The notes under the pieces: generated by a model
Told to the model about the DNA's origin: nothing
Seen by the model: only the letters and a program-made list of their open reading frames with translations
Database searches by the model: none
Part shown: positions 16,669 to 24,749 of the stretch, piece after piece
Layout of the letters: each line of letters opens with the position of its first letter
Position numbering within the stretch: the stretch's first letter is position 1
Assembly: GCA_002734065.2 (NCBI GenBank)
Contig: NVXU02000004.1
Span: 1-37,523, forward strand
Source of the DNA: Fluviicola sp.
GTDB taxonomy: Bacteria; Bacteroidota; Bacteroidia; Flavobacteriales_D; Crocinitomicaceae
Direction of reading: 5' to 3'
DNA: 37,523 bases
Program-made: the position numbers and the translations under genes

Positions 16669-17691
16669 TTAAAGCACAATCTTGAATTTCCCTAAAGGTT
16701 CTAAAGGATCAGGAAGGTCAGTTTCGTCTAACATTTGTCGAATATCTATTTCTATTGATCTAGCCAAAGAAGAAATAGGAACATCATTGTACAATCCCTC
16801 AAAAGGATTCTCTGAATAATCTCCAATCAATTCCATTAAAATAAAGACCCAAGAAACTAGTAAAGTAAATGGTATAACTAACCATCCTGTTATTTGACTT
16901 GCGCCATCATTAAACACATTGACCATGCCAAACGGTAGAAGGATTAAGAAAATCCAAACGAAAACATAGTTGACTGTGGCATATTGTCTTGGAAAAGGGA
17001 AATTTTTGATTCTTTCTGACTTTCCTTGCAATGTGTAAAATTCTCCTAGTAGTTTTTCCAATTCCATGTGTCTAAAATCATCAATTTGCCCTGATAATTT
17101 TAACTTGAGCAACATTTTTGACTGTAAACTGATCAGATGAGAAGCTCTATTGCCTTTCGTCATTAAATACTCGTATTCTTCGGTAGAAAGATAGGGTTTT
17201 AACTTCTCAAAATGATTTTCGTCGTGATGCACGCCGGCTTCTTTTCGTAATTTAACCTCCACCTTGGCTGAATGTTCCCACGGTTTCGGTTCTCTTAATT
17301 GGTAGGTTAAGGCTTTTAACCAGGCAATATGTCTGTGAATTATGGTTTTATGAATTGCATTTAATTCTTCGTTGCTCAGTTTTTCTTTCGCGAATTCATT
17401 GGTAATGAAGTCACGGGACATTATGGTAAATGTTCTAGAACTATTGACAATTCCGCCCCAAATTTTACGAGCTTCCCAAAGCCTATCATAGGAAGAATTG
17501 TTCTTAAAACCCAAATAAAAGGAAACAGCAATACCGATTAGCGCTATCGGCTGCCAAGGTATAGCTAACCAATGCCATCCTAGTAATTTGTACGAAAGAA
17601 TAGGGATTGTGTCAATTATAATAAAAATAAAAATGAATTTTTTACTCCAATTAACCAGCCCGAAAAAAGGGTATCTTTTACCAATATACAT
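16669..17691 (-). CDS. Bestrophin-family anion channel
   Basis: A 340-residue membrane protein of the bestrophin/UPF0187 family. Two hydrophobic helices lie near residues 19-36 and 43-62, followed by the typical YDRLWEARKIWGGIVNSSR motif (68-86). Two more helices lie near 243-265 and 272-292, ending in LIGDYSENPFEG, then the conserved NDVPISSLARSIEIDIRQ. Eukaryotic bestrophins conduct chloride and bicarbonate, and some plastid members supply bicarbonate. The gene lies 16 nt downstream of a beta-carbonic anhydrase on the same strand, so bicarbonate is a plausible ion here (inference). Confidence 0.88.
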   Translation of the reverse strand: MYIGKRYPFFGLVNWSKKFIFIFIIIDTIPILSYKLLGWHWLAIPWQPIALIGIAVSFYLGFKNNSSYDRLWEARKIWGGIVNSSRTFTIMSRDFITNEFAKEKLSNEELNAIHKTIIHRHIAWLKALTYQLREPKPWEHSAKVEVKLRKEAGVHHDENHFEKLKPYLSTEEYEYLMTKGNRASHLISLQSKMLLKLKLSGQIDDFRHMELEKLLGEFYTLQGKSERIKNFPFPRQYATVNYVFVWIFLILLPFGMVNVFNDGASQITGWLVIPFTLLVSWVFILMELIGDYSENPFEGLYNDVPISSLARSIEIDIRQMLDETDLPDPLEPLGKFKIVL

Positions 17692-17707
17692 AGCTTTATT
17701 TTTAAGG

Positions 17708-18337
17708 TTATTTACTGAGGTTGTAAATTTCCATGATGTGTTGCAGTTTATCTCTGAAGTTGATTTTTAAATCGATGAGCCTCCCTGTTTTAATGTCAAA
17801 AACCCATCCGTGAACCAATAATCCACGACCCGTGTATGCTTTTTGTACGGCTGCCGTTTTAATTAAATTGATGCATTGTTCTTCTACATTTAACTCAACC
17901 AATCGATCGTACTTTTTCTCTTTGTCCTCTATCAAATCTAGTTCTTGCTGATGAATTCGGTACACATCACGAATATTTCTCAACCAAGGGTTTAGAATAC
18001 CAAGGTCAGAAGATTCCATGGCAGCTTTTACTCCTCCACATCCGTAGTGCCCGCAAACAACAATATGACTGACATTTAGGTGCTCTACAGCATAGTTTAT
18101 AACTGACATTGCGTTTAAATCGATACTGATGACCATGTTGGCAATGTTTCTATGGACAAAAACCTCTCCCGGTTCGGCACCAATTAGTTCCTCAGCAGTG
18201 ACTCGACTGTCTGAGCAACCAATGTAAAGCAATTCTGGGTTTTGCCCTTTAGCGAGGTTCTCAAAATAGTGATCATCGACAGCTAACTTAGAAGTTATCC
18301 ATTTTTTATTGTTGCCAAAAATTTGTTCTATTTTCAT
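17708..18337 (-). CDS. Beta-class carbonic anhydrase
   Basis: A 209-residue enzyme interconverting CO2 and bicarbonate. Zinc ligands and catalytic residues are in place: C41-x-D43-S-R45, and H97 with C100 in CGHYGCGGV. The SDSRVTAEELIGAEPGE and HRNIANMV segments are typical. There is no signal peptide, so it is cytosolic. It is the first gene of a probable two-gene minus-strand operon with the bestrophin (16-nt gap). The start at 18335-18337 fits the family N-terminus. Confidence 0.94.
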   Translation of the reverse strand: MKIEQIFGNNKKWITSKLAVDDHYFENLAKGQNPELLYIGCSDSRVTAEELIGAEPGEVFVHRNIANMVISIDLNAMSVINYAVEHLNVSHIVVCGHYGCGGVKAAMESSDLGILNPWLRNIRDVYRIHQQELDLIEDKEKKYDRLVELNVEEQCINLIKTAAVQKAYTGRGLLVHGWVFDIKTGRLIDLKINFRDKLQHIMEIYNLSK

Positions 18338-18598
18338 TAATTTAGATTGGGTAAAACATTTAAGGGAACAAATTACGAATAATTAGTGAGTTTGGAGATA
18401 GTCAATTAGAAATGAAAATGAAGTGATTTCTAAGGGGCTTGCCATCCGGAAAATAGTTATACTACTGAAGTTCGTTTACTCACTTGAAATCATCTTTTTT
18501 AACTATAAATTAAGAATTTCTATGGCAATGGTCGCGTTATTTACGATGTTTCGCAACATAGTGTCCTTATATTTTAGACTTTTGATTTTCTAAGGTCT

Positions 18599-18630
18599 AA
18601 AAGTTCCAAAACTCCAACGCTCCAAGACTC
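18599..18630 (-). repeat. Octamer array, reverse orientation, before parE
   Basis: Read on the minus strand: GAGTCTTG, GAGCGTTG, GAGTTTTG, then a weaker fourth unit GGAACTTT. It lies about 108 nt before the parE start. Confidence 0.75.
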
Positions 18631-18705
18631 CATAAAACATACTTTTTAACCTTCTTTCGTGAATAACTCCTAATAACTTCCTGTCAAACACCCGTCTTTC
18701 TTCAT

Positions 18706-18713
18706 TATATTTG
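18706..18713 (+). promoter_or_regulatory. -7 box TATATTTG before parE
   Basis: TATATTTG fits TAnnTTTG exactly and lies 25 nt before the parE ATG. A clear TTG element at the usual distance is not seen. Confidence 0.55.
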
Positions 18714-18738
18714 GTAATTCTCAAAGAATTAATGACAA

Positions 18739-20619
18739 ATGGCAGAAAATCAATATACTGAAGACAACATACGCTCCCTCGATTGGAAAGAGCATATCCG
18801 CTTACGTCCTGGTATGTATATCGGTAAGTTGGGCGACGGTTCTTCTGCAGATGATGGAATTTACATCCTCGTAAAAGAGGTTGTCGATAATTGCATCGAT
18901 GAGTTTGTAATGGGTAATGGAAAAAGAATCGACATCAAAATCAAAGACGGTAAAGTAATTGTTCGTGATTATGGTCGAGGAATTCCCTTGGGAAAAGTCG
19001 TAGATGTTGTCTCAAAAATCAATACAGGAGGAAAATACGACTCTAAAGCCTTTAAAAAGTCTGTTGGATTAAATGGCGTCGGTTCTAAAGCTGTCAACGC
19101 ACTGTCCTCTCATTTTATGATTTATTCTGTCCGTGATGGTGAGAAAAAAGAAGCTTCATTTGTTCGAGGAGAATTGATTGAAGATAAACCCATTGAGAAA
19201 ACGGATGAACAAAATGGAACTTACGCAGAATTCTACCCAGACGAGGATGTGTTTAAGAAATTTGCCTTTAAAACACCCTATTTAGCCAAAATGATGTGGA
19301 ATTATTGTTACCTCAACAGAGGATTGACAATAAAAATGAATGGCGAGAAATTTTTCTCCAAAAATGGATTGAAAGACCTTTTGGAGAACAACATGGATGG
19401 TGATCCATTGTACCCAATCATCCACCTTGAAGGCGAAGATATTGAAGTTGCATTTACGCATGGTAAGACTTACGGAGAAGATTATTATTCTTTCGTAAAT
19501 GGACAACATACAACACAAGGAGGGACTCATCAAAGTGCATTCCGAGAGTCAATTGCGAAAGTGATTAAAGATTTTTACGGCAAGAATTACGAAGCATCGG
19601 ATATTCGACAATCAATCGTTGCATCTATTGCCGTGAAAGTAATGGAGCCGATCTTTGAATCGCAAACAAAAACGAAATTAGGCTCTCTCGAAATTGAACC
19701 TGACGGAAAATCAATGCGGGCGTTTATCAATGACTTTCTAAAAGAGAAGTTGGATAACTACCTGCATAGAAATCCAGATGTTGCCGAAATAATAGAACGA
19801 AAAATTAAACAATCGGAGAAAGAACGGAAAGAACTTTCTGGTATTCGAAAAATAGCCAGAGACAGAGCTAAAAAAGCCAATTTGCACAATAAGAAGTTGC
19901 GCGATTGCAGAGTGCATTACACCGATTTAAAAAACCCTTTGCACGAGGATACAACTTTATTCATTACTGAGGGAGATTCAGCAAGTGGGTCGATTACCAA
20001 GTCGAGAGATGTAAAAACACAAGCCGTATTCTCCCTTAAAGGAAAACCTCTAAATTGCTATGGTTTGACCAAAAAAGTGGTCTATGAGAACGAAGAATTC
20101 AACCTCATTCAAGCCGCGTTGAACATCGAATTAGACATGGACGATTTGCGCTACAATAAGATTGTCATTGCAACAGATGCTGATGTCGATGGAATGCACA
20201 TACGTTTGTTATTATTGACCTTCTTTTTGCAATTCTTTCCCGATTTAATCAAAAGAAATCATGTTTATGTGCTCGAAACACCTCTTTTTAGGGTTAGAAA
20301 TAAGAAAAAAACCATTTATTGTTATTCTGAACAAGAAAGGAGAGATGCCCTTTCAGAATTAGGAAAAAACGCAGAAATTACTCGATTTAAAGGCCTTGGA
20401 GAAATTTCTCCCGATGAGTTTGCGCATTTTATCGGAGAAGATATCCGTTTGGAACCTGTTATTCTTTCCGCAGAATCATCCATCGATGAAATTCTATCCT
20501 ACTACATGGGTAAAAATACACCAGCACGACAAGAATTTATCATTGACAACTTGAGAGTTGAGGAAGAGGTGAGTGAAGATGTCGAGGTTAAAACCGATAA
20601 TTTAGAAAAAGCTTCATAA
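18739..20619 (+). CDS. parE: DNA topoisomerase IV subunit B (ParE)
   Basis: A 626-residue type IIA topoisomerase ATPase subunit. The GHKL ATP site has E47/N51 ([12 protein letters not shown]), the GRGIP box (79-83) and [13 protein letters not shown] (110-122). The Toprim metal site has ITEGDSASG (E411) and TDADVDG (D480). The length and the following parC gene support ParE rather than GyrB, although the families are close. The gene ends 1 nt before parC, so the two form an operon. Together they decatenate daughter chromosomes. Confidence 0.88.
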   Translation: MAENQYTEDNIRSLDWKEHIRLRPGMYIGKLGDGSSADDGIYILVKEVVDNCIDEFVMGNGKRIDIKIKDGKVIVRDYGRGIPLGKVVDVVSKINTGGKYDSKAFKKSVGLNGVGSKAVNALSSHFMIYSVRDGEKKEASFVRGELIEDKPIEKTDEQNGTYAEFYPDEDVFKKFAFKTPYLAKMMWNYCYLNRGLTIKMNGEKFFSKNGLKDLLENNMDGDPLYPIIHLEGEDIEVAFTHGKTYGEDYYSFVNGQHTTQGGTHQSAFRESIAKVIKDFYGKNYEASDIRQSIVASIAVKVMEPIFESQTKTKLGSLEIEPDGKSMRAFINDFLKEKLDNYLHRNPDVAEIIERKIKQSEKERKELSGIRKIARDRAKKANLHNKKLRDCRVHYTDLKNPLHEDTTLFITEGDSASGSITKSRDVKTQAVFSLKGKPLNCYGLTKKVVYENEEFNLIQAALNIELDMDDLRYNKIVIATDADVDGMHIRLLLLTFFLQFFPDLIKRNHVYVLETPLFRVRNKKKTIYCYSEQERRDALSELGKNAEITRFKGLGEISPDEFAHFIGEDIRLEPVILSAESSIDEILSYYMGKNTPARQEFIIDNLRVEEEVSEDVEVKTDNLEKAS

Positions 20620-20620
20620 T

Positions 20621-23317
20621 ATGTCCGAAGAAAACGACGAGTTAGAAAACAACGAATTGAATGATGGGCAAGAGAATGAATCTAGTCCATTTAACGATAG
20701 AGAAGTAGATGATAACATCATTCCCGTTAGTGGATTGTATGAGAATTGGTTCTTGGATTATGCATCTTATGTAATTCTCGAAAGAGCAGTTCCGTCTTTG
20801 CACGATGGTTTTAAACCTGTACAGCGAAGAATAATGCATTCCATGAAAGAAATGGACGATGGTCGCTACAATAAAGTGGCAAATATCATCGGAAACACGA
20901 TGAAATATCATCCTCACGGAGATGCTTCCATTGGCGATGCATTGGTGCATTTAGGTCAGAAAGATTTACTCATCGATTGCCAAGGAAACTGGGGCAATAC
21001 ACTCACGGGAGATCGTGCTGCAGCTCCACGTTACATTGAAGCAAGAATTTCTAAGCTGGCAGCACACATTGTTTTTAATGCCAAAACAACCAAGTGGCTG
21101 AAGAGTTACGACGGTCGAAATAATGAGCCGGATCAGTTGCCAGTGAAGTTTCCATTATTACTCGCGCAAGGTGCCGAGGGAATTGCAGTCGGAATGGCGT
21201 GTAAAATCATGCCGCACAATTTTGTGGAGCTAATTGAGCAGTCAATTAATCATCTTCGAGGCAAGAAAGTTCTGTTTTATCCTGACTTTCCAAACGGAGG
21301 AATGATTGACGTGTCTAACTACAACGACGGACTGCGTGGAGGTAAAATTAGACTGAGAGCAAAGGTTAGTAAGTTCGATAAGAAGACTTTAATGGTGACG
21401 GAAATACCTAGCGGAACAACGACAACATTGATTGATTCTATTCTCAAAGCCAACGACAAAGGCAAGATTAAAATTAAGAAAATTGAAGACAATACAGCAG
21501 CTACTGCCGAGGTTGTAATTCATTTAGCGCCTGGCGTTTCTCCTGATAAAACAATGGATGCGCTTTATGCATTCACAGATTGCGAGGTTTCACTTTCTCC
21601 AAATACGTCTGTAATTGATGGAGATAAACCTCGATTTATGGGGGTAACGGAAATTCTCAAAGTCAATACGGATAATACCGTTCGTCTTCTTAAAAGAGAA
21701 TTGGAAATTCGATTGGATGAGTTAGAACGTCAGTGGCATTTTTCTACCTTAGAAAAAATCTTCATCAACGAAGAAATGTACATTGATTTTAAGAATTATT
21801 CTGACAAAGAATCACTGTATACTTATTTGCACAAAGCATTCAAACCCTTCAAAAAGAAGTTGATTCGCGAAATTTTAGACGAAGACTTGCATCGATTGAC
21901 GCAAATCCCAATGATTCGTATTACTCGTTTCGATGCCAACAAAGCAGACGATACGATTGCGAAAATTGAGGGAGAAATGGAAGAGGTGAAGAATAAACTT
22001 GCCAACCTCATTGAATATGCAATCGACTACTTCAAGGACCTGAAAAAGAGGTTCGGCGAGGGTAAAGAGAGAAAAACAGAGATTAAAACTTTTGAGTCCA
22101 TCACTGCGAGTAAAGTAATTATTGCCAATAAGAAGTTGTACGTCGATTATGAAGAAGGATTTGTCGGACACAGCATCAGAAAGGCAGAATACATCGCCGA
22201 TTGTTCTGACATTGATGATGTGATTATTTTCTTCGCATCCGGAAAAATGATGGTGACAAAAGTCGCGGATAAGAAATTCGTCGGCAAAGGAATTGTCTAT
22301 GCTAACGTTTGGAAAAGGGGTGATAAACGCACGGTTTACCACTTAATGTACCAAGACGGAAAAGGCGGCGCAACGATGATGAAACGCTTCAATGTGAACT
22401 CCATTACACGAGATACAGAGTACGACTTGACCAAAGGAACGAAAGGTTCGAAGATGCTTTATTTCACGGTCCATCCGAATGGAGAACGTGAAGTTGTAAC
22501 GGTTGTTCTCCGAGCAAGACCTCATTTAAAGCGACTGAAATTTGATATTGACATGGGAGAGTTACTCATCAAAGGTCGTGGCGCTGGAGGTAATCGAGTG
22601 ACCAAAGAAATCGTATCGAAGATTATCCAAAAAGAAGTTGGAGGTTCTACCTTGGCAGCAAGAAAAATCTGGTTCGATGATGTCGTTAGTCGTCTTAACG
22701 ATGATAACAGAGGTAAATTCTTAGGCAACTTCAAAGGCACAGACAAAATTCTGACTTTGTACAGTTCTGGAGAATACAGATTGAGCAACTTCGATTTATC
22801 AACACACTTCGATGATGACATGATTCACATTGAGAAATGGAATCCGGAACATCCTATTTCTGCCGTTTATTTTGACGCCTCCAAAGAAATGCATTATTGC
22901 AAGCGCTTCTTGTGCGAAATAACAACGGATAAAAAGGTCCAATTTATTTCAGAATCTGAAGGTTCCACCTTGGATTTTGTTTCTACAGCGTACAAACCTC
23001 AGGCGAGAATTGTGTACAACAAGTTACTGAAAGCAACGAAAAACTTGCCCGACACCATCATCGATATCGCAGATTTCATCGACATAAAAGGAATGAAATC
23101 TCAAGGAAACCAAATAACGAAGAACAAAGTCAAAGAGATTATTGTCAACATCCCAGAAGACGGAGAAGAAGAATGGCCAAAACCAGAAGTATCAGAACTT
23201 TCTGAAACTTCAATAAGTTCAGAAACCGTTGAAGGACAAGAAGACGAAGCGCCGACAACTGTTGAATGGGATGTAAAGAAAGAGGGTGAGGATGGAGAGC
23301 AGCCGAAGTTGTTTTAG
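20621..23317 (+). CDS. parC: DNA topoisomerase IV subunit A (ParC)
   Basis: An 898-residue subunit that cuts and rejoins DNA. The catalytic tyrosine is Y138 in APRYIEARIS. The quinolone-region motif reads KYHPHGDASIGDALV, with alanine (A102) where E. coli ParC and GyrA have the resistance-linked serine. The N-terminus has an acidic 30-residue extension, and the C-terminal tail is acidic (EDGEEEWPKPEVSEL...). The C-terminal beta-pinwheel lacks a clear GyrA box; IKGRGAGGN is only a weak likeness, which supports ParC over GyrA. The last ten codons (23288-23317) recur with one synonymous change at 23902-23931. Confidence 0.88.
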   Translation: MSEENDELENNELNDGQENESSPFNDREVDDNIIPVSGLYENWFLDYASYVILERAVPSLHDGFKPVQRRIMHSMKEMDDGRYNKVANIIGNTMKYHPHGDASIGDALVHLGQKDLLIDCQGNWGNTLTGDRAAAPRYIEARISKLAAHIVFNAKTTKWLKSYDGRNNEPDQLPVKFPLLLAQGAEGIAVGMACKIMPHNFVELIEQSINHLRGKKVLFYPDFPNGGMIDVSNYNDGLRGGKIRLRAKVSKFDKKTLMVTEIPSGTTTTLIDSILKANDKGKIKIKKIEDNTAATAEVVIHLAPGVSPDKTMDALYAFTDCEVSLSPNTSVIDGDKPRFMGVTEILKVNTDNTVRLLKRELEIRLDELERQWHFSTLEKIFINEEMYIDFKNYSDKESLYTYLHKAFKPFKKKLIREILDEDLHRLTQIPMIRITRFDANKADDTIAKIEGEMEEVKNKLANLIEYAIDYFKDLKKRFGEGKERKTEIKTFESITASKVIIANKKLYVDYEEGFVGHSIRKAEYIADCSDIDDVIIFFASGKMMVTKVADKKFVGKGIVYANVWKRGDKRTVYHLMYQDGKGGATMMKRFNVNSITRDTEYDLTKGTKGSKMLYFTVHPNGEREVVTVVLRARPHLKRLKFDIDMGELLIKGRGAGGNRVTKEIVSKIIQKEVGGSTLAARKIWFDDVVSRLNDDNRGKFLGNFKGTDKILTLYSSGEYRLSNFDLSTHFDDDMIHIEKWNPEHPISAVYFDASKEMHYCKRFLCEITTDKKVQFISESEGSTLDFVSTAYKPQARIVYNKLLKATKNLPDTIIDIADFIDIKGMKSQGNQITKNKVKEIIVNIPEDGEEEWPKPEVSELSETSISSETVEGQEDEAPTTVEWDVKKEGEDGEQPKLF

Positions 23318-23326
23318 AACAAAAAG

Positions 23327-23743
23327 ATGAAACGTATTTACCAAGGAAAATTTTTCGATATTGATTTCAATGAAAAAGAGATTTCAATTGGGTTCAAAAT
23401 GGAAGTCGAAATAGATTCCAACTTTAGTTTTAAGGGAACTGTTTGGGAAGATGAATTCTCAATTGCTTCGAACAAATACTTGATAGTTAATGGTTATATT
23501 GATAATGACCATATTAGTTTTGTGAAAACATATCCATGTCTGTATGAATTTAATGAAGAAGGAGAATTGGTCATTGATGAATCAAAAAAAGGACATGAAG
23601 TCATTTATGATGGATATTGGGATAAAGACAAGAAATATTGGACTGGAGAATGGGAAGTTGAAGGTGAAACCGCCCCTTTGCGTTTTAATAATATTGTCAC
23701 AGAGCTTTTTATCGGTCCATTTGAAATGTGGATGATAGAATAA
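23327..23743 (+). CDS. Hypothetical acidic protein
   Basis: A 138-residue soluble protein with no signal peptide or membrane helix. It appears mostly beta-strand with many Asp/Glu and aromatic residues (DGYWDKDKKYWTGEWEVEG), which could suit a small barrel or an immunity-type protein. I do not recognise the family. It starts 9 nt after parC and lies inside the segment bracketed by the parC 3'-end repeats. A gene-specific function cannot be proposed. Confidence 0.7.
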   Translation: MKRIYQGKFFDIDFNEKEISIGFKMEVEIDSNFSFKGTVWEDEFSIASNKYLIVNGYIDNDHISFVKTYPCLYEFNEEGELVIDESKKGHEVIYDGYWDKDKKYWTGEWEVEGETAPLRFNNIVTELFIGPFEMWMIE

Positions 23744-23771
23744 TAGATTCGCTTTGCTCCTCTGCCCCTCT

Positions 23772-23814
23772 GCTCCGCTGGATTTGGACCACGCTAGTAG
23801 CTGCGGAGCTAATC
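23772..23814 (+). repeat. Hairpin repeat X, copy 1
   Basis: A 43-nt element with GCTCCGC (23772-23778) pairing with GCGGAGC (23803-23809) and the core ACGCTAGTAGC in between. It lies 28 nt after the 138-residue gene. Copy 2 at 24458-24500 differs at 5 of 43 positions. Confidence 0.75.
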
Positions 23815-23948
23815 CTGCGGTGCCATGTATTAATAGAATTGTCCAATAACTGTTGAGTGAGGTGCGAAGAAAACAGATGTACTTCGACAAGCTCAGAAAC
23901 CGAGGATGGAGAGCAGCCGAAGTTATTTTAGGATACAATTTAAACGTT

Positions 23949-24422
23949 ATGGAGAAAATTTCAAACAGAGCTTTAATTAGCCGATTATATAGCTCAGCAG
24001 AGCATGAACTTCAAGTAGCTGACTTTGATAATGAAGACTGGTCGAAATGGTATGAAGTTGTTCAAAAACTTACAGGGCCTGAAAAGATGGTCTATGTAAT
24101 TGTTAAACTTAACAAAACGATTACAAATGGAGGGTTTGTGGAGTTTTTTCAATCTTCATTTGGAGTTTTTGCTCCTGAAATTATCCATGTGTTAACAGAA
24201 ATCAAAGCGAATGTTTCCGCTGAAATTGTTTCGAGTTCTTTACCAATTGTTAATCCAGAAGGCCTTTTAGATGAAGATTATAAAAAGTTTATTTTTCATG
24301 TTCAGTTATCTGATGAGCAGCGTTCACAACTTTATTCTTTGGACATGAGGTATGACTATCTTCAAGATCAGGAAAATCTAGAAGACCTTCTAGGTGATTA
24401 TATACAAGAGACAATAAAATAA
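23949..24422 (+). CDS. DUF4375/DMP19-like protein
   Basis: A 157-residue acidic protein. The motif NGGFVEFFQSSFG (within ITNGGFVEFFQ) is the mark of DUF4375 (DMP19) proteins, some of which mimic DNA; others lie in toxin-immunity neighbourhoods. Upstream in-frame ATG codons (for example at 23853) would read through the duplicated parC tail in another frame, so ATG 23949 (MEKISNRALISRLY) is preferred. It lies 17 nt after the second parC 3'-end copy and is followed by hairpin repeat X copy 2. Its role here is unknown. Confidence 0.65.
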   Translation: MEKISNRALISRLYSSAEHELQVADFDNEDWSKWYEVVQKLTGPEKMVYVIVKLNKTITNGGFVEFFQSSFGVFAPEIIHVLTEIKANVSAEIVSSSLPIVNPEGLLDEDYKKFIFHVQLSDEQRSQLYSLDMRYDYLQDQENLEDLLGDYIQETIK

Positions 24423-24457
24423 TAAAATGTAAGCCCAGTGGAATGTCGAAGATTTCC

Positions 24458-24500
24458 GCTCCGCTGAATTTGCAACACGCTAGTAGCAGCGAAGCTAATC
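24458..24500 (+). repeat. Hairpin repeat X, copy 2
   Basis: Same plan as 23772-23814: GCTCCGC (24458-24464) opposite GCGAAGC (24489-24495), with one G-C to G-T pair change that keeps pairing, and the shared core ACGCTAGTAGC. It lies 35 nt after the DUF4375-like gene. Confidence 0.75.
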
Positions 24501-24632
24501 ATTCGAATTCGGTTGGTTACCGAGCGTTAGTCGAGGTACAACTCTTAAACAATCACCAACGTCAATAACCCATAATCTAACACCAGTTATTGCTGAGCTT
24601 GTCGAATTGCAACTTCTAACACCTCCCAACTT

Positions 24633-24672
24633 CAATCTCCAAATCTCCAAATATCCAAATCTTCCAATCCTC
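24633..24672 (-). repeat. Octamer array, reverse orientation, before rocD
   Basis: Read on the minus strand: GAGGATTG, GAAGATTT, GGATATTT, GGAGATTT, GGAGATTG, five units in strict 8-nt register. The consensus has drifted from GAGCNTTG. Confidence 0.65.
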
Positions 24673-24682
24673 ACACAATCTA

Positions 24683-24713
24683 TTGACATTTCACGACTTA
24701 TCTCGTATATTTG
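24683..24713 (+). promoter_or_regulatory. rocD promoter, TTG-N20-TATATTTG
   Basis: TTGACA begins at 24683; TTG (24683-24685) is 20 nt from TATATTTG (24706-24713). Both boxes fit the Bacteroidota consensus. This is the best plus-strand promoter in the window. The leader holds a small GGGT/ACCC hairpin near 24720-24735. Confidence 0.75.
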
Positions 24714-24749
24714 CCTTCTGGGTGATTTCTACCCTAGAATTAGGAAAGG

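Larger units (their letters stand above)
18338..18738. other. 401-bp divergent intergenic region
   Basis: It separates the carbonic anhydrase operon from parE. It contains an 8-bp inverted repeat (TTTTAGAC 18572-18579, GTCTAAAA 18595-18602), a reverse-strand octamer array (18599-18630) and the parE -7 box. No gene is seen in the first 230 nt. Confidence 0.7.
23288..23931 (+). repeat. 30-bp direct repeat of the parC 3' end, bracketing a ~614-bp segment
   Basis: Copy 1 (23288-23317) is the last nine sense codons of parC plus its stop (EDGEQPKLF*). Copy 2 (23902-23931) is the same 30 nt with one change, TTG to TTA, which is synonymous, and it also ends at TAG. The sequence beyond each copy is unrelated. 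The segment between (23318-23931) holds the 138-residue gene. This looks like insertion at the 3' end of parC, or a duplication followed by replacement. Confidence 0.85.
24423..24749. other. 327-bp repeat-rich region before rocD
   Basis: It holds hairpin repeat X copy 2 (24458-24500), a 14-nt inverted partner (24593-24606) of a motif at 23883-23896, a reverse-strand octamer array (24633-24672) and the rocD promoter. No gene was found. Confidence 0.75.

Noticed and set aside
23853-23948. Upstream start for the DUF4375-like gene
   Set aside because: These codons read the duplicated parC tail in another frame and have no family similarity; ATG 23949 is a better start.
24714-24749. Riboswitch in the rocD leader
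   Set aside because: The leader is about 30 nt with one 4-bp hairpin, too small for a known riboswitch.
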